Origin: CAXCDZ01 sp963981525 | Lineage (GTDB): Bacteria; Patescibacteriota; Microgenomatia; UBA1400; UBA12108 | DNA: 11,589 nt | NCBI GenBank assembly: GCA_963981525.1 | Contig: CAXCDZ010000026.1 | Coordinates: 1 to 11,589 of the forward strand | Reading direction: 5' to 3' | Shown: positions 6,851 through 11,377 of the stretch, piece by piece | Numbering within the stretch: the first letter of the stretch is position 1 | How the letters are laid out: every line of letters starts with the position of its first letter | Program-made: the position numbers and the translations under genes | Notes under the pieces: model-generated | What the model was told of the DNA's origin: nothing | Databases searched by the model: none | What the model saw: the letters and a program-made list of their open reading frames with translations, nothing else

Positions 6851-7171
6851 CTAAGCTCGGAGCAAGCTCACGAGCTTCTCATCATTTCTCAGCAATACTT
6901 CAACAAACTCAGTGCATTGATTAACGCCAAGCTTCCCATCTAATAGCTTTTGCTTCTTTGCTCGGCTCCATCCCTTGATTTGTTTTTCTCTAGCCGCTGC
7001 ACTGTACTTATCATTGTAGCTTTCAGAATATACAAATATTAGATCAGAAAATCTCTTAGTGTGAAATGATTTTTTATCAAGATGTTGAGCAAATCTGTGA
7101 TTGATGTCATTGGTGATACCTGTGTAGATCATTTTCTGATCGCAAAGAAGCAAATACAAGTACCAAGTCAT
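6851..7171 (-). CDS. GIY-YIG domain protein with repeat-encoded C-terminal tail
   Basis: Second small GIY-YIG nuclease-fold protein, 106 aa from the ATG at 7171-7169. A TTG two codons upstream is also open, but TAGAAT six bases before the ATG favours the ATG. Motifs: WYLYLLLC (3-10) as the first block, YTG (16-18), conserved R26 and H30, and catalytic-type Glu E62 in AAREKQIKGW. The core ends near residue 80 (KLLDGK), as in other members; the remaining 26 residues (TEFVEVLLRND from 87 and the LVSLLRA end) have no counterpart in the 85-aa paralogue and come from DNA containing the palindrome AAGCTC-GT-GAGCTT. The stop lies 7 bp from repeat copy A, so the tail probably arose when repeat DNA joined the gene. 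Function of this group is poorly defined. Confidence 0.85.
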   Translation of the reverse strand: MTWYLYLLLCDQKMIYTGITNDINHRFAQHLDKKSFHTKRFSDLIFVYSESYNDKYSAAAREKQIKGWSRAKKQKLLDGKLGVNQCTEFVEVLLRNDEKLVSLLRA

Positions 7172-7177
7172 ATTCAA

Positions 7178-7183
7178 ATTCTA
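7178..7183 (-). promoter_or_regulatory. Leaderless-type -10 box for the second GIY-YIG gene
   Basis: Minus-strand TAGAAT, preceded directly by TG, ends 6 bases before the ATG at 7171. The distance and sequence match the boxes at 4798 and 9082. Confidence 0.5.
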
Positions 7184-7192
7184 CATTATCAA

Positions 7193-7236
7193 AGCTTGCA
7201 CTAGCCCGTGTTGAGCTTGCACTGAGCCTGCCGAAG
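7193..7236. repeat. Short dispersed-type repeats between the S51 peptidase and GIY-YIG genes
   Basis: AGCTTGCACT occurs at 7193-7202 and again at 7214-7223. The second is followed by CTGAGCCTGCCGAAG (7222-7236), the complement of CTTCGGCAGGCTCAG, a motif resembling the CTTCGACAGGCTCAG-type dispersed repeats of many bacterial genomes. No coding potential. Confidence 0.5.
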
Positions 7237-7249
7237 TGTTGGCACTAGT

Positions 7250-7271
7250 GGACTATGTCGGAACTTATTAT
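7250..7271 (-). repeat. Gene-end repeat copy R2
   Basis: The plus strand carries GGACTATGTCGGAACTTA then TTAT, directly abutting the stop of the S51 peptidase gene. It is preceded by TTGGCACT (7240-7247), also present before copy R3. Confidence 0.7.
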
Positions 7272-7853
7272 TTAAATAATGAATCTCACAGATTCGCCTT
7301 CGTCTAGGGTAAGTAGTGGTATATCAGAAGTAGATTTGATCATCTCAACCTTCTCTTCTTTGTTTTTCTCAATATCCCAATGAACTAAACAGTTGATTGG
7401 CAGTAACCCTAACCCTTTATGAGCATTTAGCGTGTCTTGCCCATCAAAAGATAGCACATAATTACTCGATACCATAAACGCTCCCATCGAACTACCGAGA
7501 TAGACTTTGCCCTGCAGTTTAATTTTTAGCGCTTCCAGATCAGAGTAGAGTGGTTCGATCAACTCAGCTTTTCCACCTGCAACATACAAAACATCATATT
7601 CATCTAGTTTCTCCAACAAGTCTTGAGGGTTCTCGGGGACATAAAACTCTACTTTTTTCTTTGTATTCTTCAGCACTTTAGGCGTATCTCTAGCAAGCAA
7701 GTCATCCCACCGATCTTTCTTTCTAGAAAAATAACACATCAATATCTTTACCTCATTCTTCTCAACCAGGCTCGTGAACATCTCAAAAAACTTATCATTC
7801 TCAGGAGAATTAGTTGATGTTGCTCCCCCATGCAGAATTAGATTTATATTCAT
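7272..7853 (-). CDS. Peptidase S51 (dipeptidase E-like) protein
   Basis: Serine peptidase-fold protein of family S51; dipeptidase E cleaves Asp-X dipeptides and cyanophycinase is a relative. The 193 aa are slightly short for the family (about 220-230). The nucleophile elbow is visible as YLGSSMGAF with G120-S121-S122-M123-G124, making S122 the likely nucleophile. It is preceded by the family VAGGK (91-95, usually GGGN-like) and followed by LVHWD with H158 in the position of the catalytic His, then LTLDEGESV. Probably a cytoplasmic hydrolase; the substrate is not certain because E. coli PepE has GWSAGAN at the elbow. Last gene of a three-gene operon: its ATG overlaps the upstream stop as ATGA with GGAG seven bases before. 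The stop abuts repeat R2. Confidence 0.85.
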   Translation of the reverse strand: MNINLILHGGATSTNSPENDKFFEMFTSLVEKNEVKILMCYFSRKKDRWDDLLARDTPKVLKNTKKKVEFYVPENPQDLLEKLDEYDVLYVAGGKAELIEPLYSDLEALKIKLQGKVYLGSSMGAFMVSSNYVLSFDGQDTLNAHKGLGLLPINCLVHWDIEKNKEEKVEMIKSTSDIPLLTLDEGESVRFII

Positions 7854-8536
7854 GAAAACACTCCACCAGTTTCCGACATCAAAAATAACTCAATCTCTGA
7901 CATTACCAAATTACATTCCTCTTCTGAAAATCTAAAATCATGCCCCAAACCTTCTTTTCTAACAACATGTGGATTAGCAGCATTTTTAACAATCTTTTCA
8001 GTTAGCTCTGGAGCTACAACTACATCATCTAGCGCAATAAAAATCATCAAAGGTTTGTGTATGTTTCTCACTTCCTCAACAGCTGAGTATTGGATGCCAT
8101 CCTTAGAAAATGAATCTGGTATTTCAAAAACTCTATATTCTTGTGAGTTGTCAGGAAGATCTCTTTTAGATTTTCGTATCCCACCATTTTCCCAATGGGA
8201 TTGTGATTGTAATCTATCTGGTGGTGGGCAGAGAGAAACTATCTTTGTTACTTTGTCATTTCTACTTCCAGCAATTATTGAGGTAAATCCTCCCATGCTA
8301 TGTCCAATTAGAGTTATTTCTTCGCAGGCTTCGCTACTATATTTATCTATCACCTGATCAATCTGTTTTATGTAGTTAGATATTGTATATTCTTCTACAT
8401 TGCCTGTTTTCCATAGATTACATGAATCTAACACCTCAACAACATAACTCAATTCTTCCAATCTCTTCTTGAATACTCTCATGTGGGTATATTCAGGTGA
8501 ATCTAGATACCCTGGAAGTAAAATTGCCAATTTCAT
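7850..8536 (-). CDS. Alpha/beta hydrolase
   Basis: Alpha/beta-hydrolase fold enzyme, 228 aa, esterase/lipase-type. The N-terminal strand and oxyanion region read LAILLPGYLDSPEYTHM (3-19). The nucleophile elbow is LIGHSMGGF with S80. The likely acid is in FIALDDVVV (Asp about 175) and the His in GLGHDFRF (about 199), so the triad looks complete. No signal peptide, therefore cytoplasmic. Middle gene of the operon: its ATG overlaps the preceding hydrolase stop (ATGA at 8536-8533) with GGAAGAG upstream, and its own stop overlaps the S51 gene start. Three consecutive serine hydrolases suggest a shared catabolic or ester/peptide-processing role, but no substrate can be named. Confidence 0.88.
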   Translation of the reverse strand: MKLAILLPGYLDSPEYTHMRVFKKRLEELSYVVEVLDSCNLWKTGNVEEYTISNYIKQIDQVIDKYSSEACEEITLIGHSMGGFTSIIAGSRNDKVTKIVSLCPPPDRLQSQSHWENGGIRKSKRDLPDNSQEYRVFEIPDSFSKDGIQYSAVEEVRNIHKPLMIFIALDDVVVAPELTEKIVKNAANPHVVRKEGLGHDFRFSEEECNLVMSEIELFLMSETGGVFS

Positions 8537-9075
8537 TTATTCTCTTCCAAGATTATCTCCAATAGTTTCGGGAACTCTCCATAACCACTCTTTGTCTGAA
8601 AGTGACCAGCATCTTCAAATGGCATAAACTTAGCATCAATTTTCTCAGCCAACTCGTTTCCTCTATCAAAGTCTAGGTAAGGATCGTTAGTTGACTGGAG
8701 TATTGTTATTGGAGCTTTCCCCTTGATCTCTTCATAAGCAAATCCTTCTACAAAGAATGACTCATGCTCGTTTGCCAAAGCAGGAAGGAGATAGTCCCAG
8801 GCTGCAACCATGTATGCAGATTTCAATTTGGCATCTTCTCGTTCCATATATTTCATGATTAATGAGTTGGATAGTGAGTGTCCCACAAGCACCGTCTCTT
8901 CGTCTGGCTCAAGTGATATTAGCTTGTCCATCCACTCATCTAGCTTGGGCATCGCAGAGTTTGGCATCGACGGTAGCTCTACATCCCATCCCTTGCTCTC
9001 CAGTTCTTTTGCCAGCCACGGCAACCACTCATCAGTCGGCTTCTGATCCCATCCATGAATAATTATTGCTTTCAT
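8533..9075 (-). CDS. RBBP9/YdeN family serine hydrolase
   Basis: Small alpha/beta hydrolase of the RBBP9/YdeN (Ser_hydrolase) family, 180 aa, typical length. Family marks are the N-terminus KAIIIHGWDQKPTDEWLPWL (2-21), nucleophile VLVGHSLSNSL with S67, acid in STNDPYLDF (D131) and His in DAGHFQ (H158). The GHSLS elbow, rather than GxSxG, is usual for this family. Cytoplasmic; substrates in bacteria are largely unknown. It is the first gene of the operon RBBP9-like, alpha/beta hydrolase, S51 peptidase. Its start is supported by an extended -10 six bases upstream. It is preceded by an intergenic element with inverted ends (9088-9180). Confidence 0.92.
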   Translation of the reverse strand: MKAIIIHGWDQKPTDEWLPWLAKELESKGWDVELPSMPNSAMPKLDEWMDKLISLEPDEETVLVGHSLSNSLIMKYMEREDAKLKSAYMVAAWDYLLPALANEHESFFVEGFAYEEIKGKAPITILQSTNDPYLDFDRGNELAEKIDAKFMPFEDAGHFQTKSGYGEFPKLLEIILEENK

Positions 9076-9081
9076 TCGATT

Positions 9082-9090
9082 ATTCTACCA
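9082..9090 (-). promoter_or_regulatory. Extended -10 promoter of the hydrolase operon
   Basis: Minus-strand TGGTAGAAT ends 6 bases before the ATG at 9075, so the mRNA would be leaderless. The preceding GGGAACC continues a block shared with the MFS promoter region. Confidence 0.55.
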
Positions 9091-9185
9091 GGTTCCCACC
9101 AATTCAGAAATGATACATTATGATATAGAAAAGTTGGCACTCTTGCCTGCCTGCCTATGGAGGGGACTATGTCAGAACCTATTAT
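9088..9185. repeat. Intergenic element with inverted ends (contains gene-end repeat R3)
   Basis: The left end is CCAGGTTCCCACC (9088-9100); the right end is GTCAGAACCTATTA (9171-9184), giving inverted termini AGGTTCYSAC. It fills the gap between two genes: the right end includes the stop of the PsbP-like gene and the left end includes the extended -10 of the next operon. The left 44 bp match 9837-9880 at about 75% by eye, and the right part matches R1 and R2. The interior has a GCCT tandem triplet (9144-9155). Confidence 0.6.
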
Positions 9186-9787
9186 TCAACCATGAGGGTA
9201 TTCAAAAACTTCAAATATTCATCTCGGTACACATCTCCAGAGTCACCGCCTCCATATTTATAATGCACACTATACAATAGCCCGTTCTTCACGAACTGCG
9301 TAGCTACACCCCGACTTTCAAAGCTATAATCATACTGCACAGCTTCAATTCCACTCACATTCATTATTTTTCTATTAGTTGCAATTTCATTACCTAACAT
9401 ATCATTTTCTAGAACTTCCTTTCCGCTCGGGTACTTCGCACGCTCAGCTTTTATTCTGAACTCTGCTCCTTTTTCAAGATAATGAATTCCTTCTCTGTTC
9501 ATTGTGTAGTCTTTGCTTCGAATAGCTACATCATCAAAGATTTGTGGCACAGATTCTGGTGTTTCAATAATTTCTAATGTCCAATCACTTGGGTATTGGA
9601 AACTATACCCAGCTTGTGGATGGCGAAAAGACACCCACCCATCTACTACTTGATTTTCAGTAATTTGATAATCCTCACCACTGTTTTTTCGTTCATTTAC
9701 GACCAATAAACTTAACCATAATCCCACTATCAACAATAATCCTACTAGAAACACTATTTTTCGGTTTGTCTGAAATTTCATGGTCAT
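9182..9787 (-). CDS. Membrane-anchored PsbP/Mog1-like protein
   Basis: Predicted single-pass, outward-facing protein of 201 aa. An N-terminal hydrophobic segment, IVFLVGLLLIVGLWLSLLVV (11-30), follows a basic stretch (KFQTNRK), indicating a signal anchor; there is no lipobox. The outer part starts with FRHPQAGYSFQYPSDWTLEI, the common opening of small PsbP/Mog1-like domains, followed by an alternating strand/helix pattern and a short aromatic C-terminal helix. Function is unknown; such domains are frequent as exported proteins of unknown role in CPR genomes. Two ATGs are possible (9787 and 9781). The -10-like TTATAT lies about six bases before the first ATG, with TTGGTC 17 bases further upstream. 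The stop lies in repeat R3. Moderately AT-rich, like the rest of the cargo. Confidence 0.72.
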   Translation of the reverse strand: MTMKFQTNRKIVFLVGLLLIVGLWLSLLVVNERKNSGEDYQITENQVVDGWVSFRHPQAGYSFQYPSDWTLEIIETPESVPQIFDDVAIRSKDYTMNREGIHYLEKGAEFRIKAERAKYPSGKEVLENDMLGNEIATNRKIMNVSGIEAVQYDYSFESRGVATQFVKNGLLYSVHYKYGGGDSGDVYRDEYLKFLNTLMVE

Positions 9788-9836
9788 ATAATGATGGTAT
9801 CATTTTCTGACCAACGCTACAATTAATACATCAATG

Positions 9837-9880
9837 CCAGGTTCTAACCATCACGGAAATGATACATATTGATATATTAG
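9837..9880. repeat. Left half of the intergenic element, joined to copy C
   Basis: CCAGGTTCTAACC (9837-9849) followed by GGAAATGATACAT matches 9088-9131 (about three quarters identity). It ends just before the first base of the tRNA-derived repeat C at 9882. A weaker equivalent (CCAGTTCCGATG, 6646-6657) precedes copy A. Confidence 0.55.
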
Positions 9881-9881
9881 T

Positions 9882-10045
9882 GTTGCCGGGCTAGGTGTCC
9901 CAGATCACTTCTTGTCTGGACACATTTCTCAGGCTCCTTCGGAGCTTGATGTGCAGACACCGAACCAAGGTTCGAGTCAATCCGATATATACAAAATAAG
10001 ACGGATAGATCCGTCCTTATATTGTATGTTGCCGGGCTAGGACTC
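9882..10045. repeat. tRNA-Gln-derived 164-bp repeat, copy C
   Basis: It begins with GTTGCCGGGCTAGG (9882-9895) and ends inside the tRNA-Gln gene with GTTGCCGGGCTAGGACTC (10028-10045). Hairpins on either strand: GTGTCCCAGA with TCTGGACAC (9895-9923); CACAT with ATGTG enclosing CAGGCTCC and GGAGCTTG (9921-9953); CGAAC with GTTCG (9961-9974); and the terminator stem GACGGAT/ATCCGTC (10000-10015). The last 101 bp are identical to copy A. There is no ORF inside. Confidence 0.9.
9993..10017 (-). terminator. Rho-independent terminator of tRNA-Gln
   Basis: Minus strand: stem GACGGAT/ATCCGTC (10000-10015) followed by TTATTTT. AT-rich flanks can extend the stem by about ten pairs. It starts about 14 bases after the tRNA 3' end. 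Confidence 0.65.
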
Positions 10046-10098
10046 GAACCTAGATTACGACATTCAGAGTGTCGCTGCTTACCATTAGCGACCCGGCA
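10029..10098 (-). tRNA. trnQ: tRNA-Gln (anticodon CTG)
   Basis: Read on the minus strand: acceptor TGCCGGG (10098-10092) pairs with CCCGGCA (10036-10030), anticodon stem CGACA/TGTCG with loop CTCTGAA gives anticodon CTG (10067-10065, codon CAG), and T-arm CTAGG-TTCGAGT-CCTAG is perfect. Discriminator A; CCA is not encoded. Odd geometry: the D-stem is three pairs (GCT/AGC) with a 7-base loop containing GG, there are two bases (AG) before the anticodon stem, and the variable loop is four bases. At 70 nt it is about two short of a standard tRNA-Gln body. The 3' half is the sequence repeated at 6681, 6826 and 9882, so this gene looks like an integration site. It may be co-transcribed after the bactofilin-like gene. 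Confidence 0.82.
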
Positions 10099-10131
10099 TC
10101 AGTCGATACCAGGTATTTTACTTTACTTCTT

Positions 10132-11292
10132 CTATTTTTTCACTGACTTAAGATACATCCACGCACCACCTAGTCCGGAGAGTAGGGCAACTAGCTTAAC
10201 TAGCCCTCCCACCATCGGGATCATACTCACGACGTAGAAGAGCGTGAGCCCTAGCACAAACACTACCTTCTCATTCATCTTCTTCCAGCCAAACTGTTTC
10301 TGTAGGAGTGTTCCCATAGTCATGCTGACCCAGATCTTCGCCATATACATATCAATCAAGAGTAGTACTCCCAGAATCATCGCTAGTGGCAGTCCGATCC
10401 CAGTAAAAGTCATAAGTAGTAATGCTGGGCCAGATAGCACAAGCACGAGTAATCCCCAGCCTAGAGCAGTGAGAAAATTCTTCTCAACTTGCTTCGCGAC
10501 TGCCATGCTTGGCTTTTTGACTAACCATAGCGACACCAATCCGACCACAAGAGCACCCAGATAGCTAAATACGCCAAACCCAGCCTTCATTCCTGCGAGG
10601 GCTCCTTTTACCTCTTCTCTGTCTTTGTCCCAGTTCTTGCCTTCCATTGCTCGTGGAGACTCAGCCTGAATGGTCTCGCCTGCAATCGTCGCACCCTCTG
10701 CGAGAGTTAGATCTTTTTCTGTCATATAGGTCAGGTCACCTGCAATAGCAGTTTTGCTCCCTAGGATCAACTCTTCTGCTCCCACTCGTACCTCGCCGCC
10801 TACTGGGGCGTTGAGCTTGAGCATTCCGGCCCCTGCCATTAGATTGCGACCAACTGGCGCTCTATTGTCTAGCATTCCAGATCCCACAAGGAGTGATCCA
10901 CCAATCGAGCTCGTATCATCGATAGAGACTGATCCGGCTCCTATCGTTACCCCGTCCCCTACATTTGCTCCCATAAGAGACACGTCCCCAGCTCCGATCC
11001 ATAAGTCATCTCCGATCTCACCAGACACTGTCACATTGCCTCCACCTATCACTAGATCTCCCGTTATGACTCCTGACATAGTTACCATCGCACCTCCCAC
11101 ATACACATCTCCCTTGACAGTTCCTGCTATCTCAACAGACTCAGCTCCCAGATACAGGTCATCCACGATCACCTCATCTTCCCCAATAACAATAGCTCCA
11201 GTCTCCTGTGAGATTACCTTCGCGCTCACCGGTGCTGTTACCAGTCCCATCATTAGTAACATTGCTGCCAATATCTGTGTGATTTTTTTCAT
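10132..11292 (-). CDS. Secreted/membrane bactofilin-like (polymer-forming) protein
   Basis: Protein of 386 aa in three parts. Residues 1-24 are a signal peptide (KK, hydrophobic core, cleavage site VSA before K25). Residues about 30-215 form short glycine-rich repeats of the bactofilin/polymer-forming cytoskeletal type (for example GDVYVGGAMVTMSG, GDLVIGGGNVTVSG, GDDLWIGAGDVSL), predicting a beta-helix. After an acidic-basic linker come about four transmembrane helices from residue 240 on, ending in a basic KSVKK. Unlike cytoplasmic bactofilins the repeat domain should face outward. A cell-envelope scaffold role is an inference. Shine-Dalgarno AGGAG lies three bases before the ATG. It is divergent from mscL and ends 33 bp before tRNA-Gln. 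Confidence 0.85.
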   Translation of the reverse strand: MKKITQILAAMLLMMGLVTAPVSAKVISQETGAIVIGEDEVIVDDLYLGAESVEIAGTVKGDVYVGGAMVTMSGVITGDLVIGGGNVTVSGEIGDDLWIGAGDVSLMGANVGDGVTIGAGSVSIDDTSSIGGSLLVGSGMLDNRAPVGRNLMAGAGMLKLNAPVGGEVRVGAEELILGSKTAIAGDLTYMTEKDLTLAEGATIAGETIQAESPRAMEGKNWDKDREEVKGALAGMKAGFGVFSYLGALVVGLVSLWLVKKPSMAVAKQVEKNFLTALGWGLLVLVLSGPALLLMTFTGIGLPLAMILGVLLLIDMYMAKIWVSMTMGTLLQKQFGWKKMNEKVVFVLGLTLFYVVSMIPMVGGLVKLVALLSGLGGAWMYLKSVKK

Positions 11293-11322
11293 ACACTCCT
11301 AGTATTAATTTGTATTCTCTCT

Positions 11323-11351
11323 ACTATACCAAACTTGGTACAATATGGCAG
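11323..11351 (-). promoter_or_regulatory. Promoter of the bactofilin-like gene
   Basis: Minus strand: -35-like CTGCCA (11346-11351), 17 bases, -10-like TATAGT (11323-11328). The transcript would carry AGGAG just before the start at 11292. Confidence 0.55.
11327..11340. promoter_or_regulatory. Operator-like dyad in the divergent promoter region
   Basis: TACCAA (11327-11332) and TTGGTA (11335-11340) around AC. It overlaps the -10 box of the bactofilin-like gene on one side and the extended -10 of mscL on the other, so a bound protein would affect both. Confidence 0.4.
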
Positions 11352-11370
11352 AGTACTTAACTAACTGGAG
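11336..11370 (+). promoter_or_regulatory. mscL promoter (extended -10) and Shine-Dalgarno
   Basis: Plus strand: TGGTACAAT (11336-11344) is an extended -10 without a good -35. GGAG (11367-11370) lies seven bases before the ATG at 11378. Confidence 0.5.
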
Positions 11371-11377
11371 ATATATT

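Larger units (their letters stand above)
6681..10045. mobile_element. Putative integrated island at tRNA-Gln bounded by tRNA-derived repeats
   Basis: Two direct copies of a ~163-bp element (6681-6843 and 9882-10045) bracket about 3 kb of AT-rich genes. The tRNA 3'-end sequence GTTGCCGGGCTAGG occurs four times in one orientation: 6681, 6826, 9882 and 10028, the last being the tRNA itself. This is the layout expected from repeated integration at a tRNA 3' end. No integrase, transposase or relaxase is present, so it would have to be mobilised in trans, excised by homologous recombination between the copies, or be a fixed relic. Cargo: GIY-YIG protein, S51 peptidase, two alpha/beta hydrolases and a PsbP-like anchored protein. 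Confidence 0.5.

Noticed and set aside
7172..7177. TTG start two codons upstream for the second GIY-YIG gene
   Set aside because: The ATG at 7171 is six bases after a TAGAAT box, as in neighbouring genes, and starts the protein at the usual place before the first motif.
1453..9075. TGA recoded as glycine (code 25)
   Set aside because: TGA ends RhuM, the first GIY-YIG gene and two hydrolases at positions where the next gene starts in ATGA overlap, and the proteins have family-typical lengths.
9882..10045. Integron attC site
   Set aside because: The elements have hairpins but no paired GTTRRRY/RYYYAAC core sites, and no integron integrase is present.
6681..10045. CRISPR array
   Set aside because: Only two long, widely spaced copies with genes between them; no regular short repeat-spacer pattern.
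10754..11302. 182-codon plus-strand open frame opposite the bactofilin-like gene
   Set aside because: Low-complexity Ser/Thr/Pro/Ile composition that mirrors the glycine-rich repeats on the other strand; no start signal.
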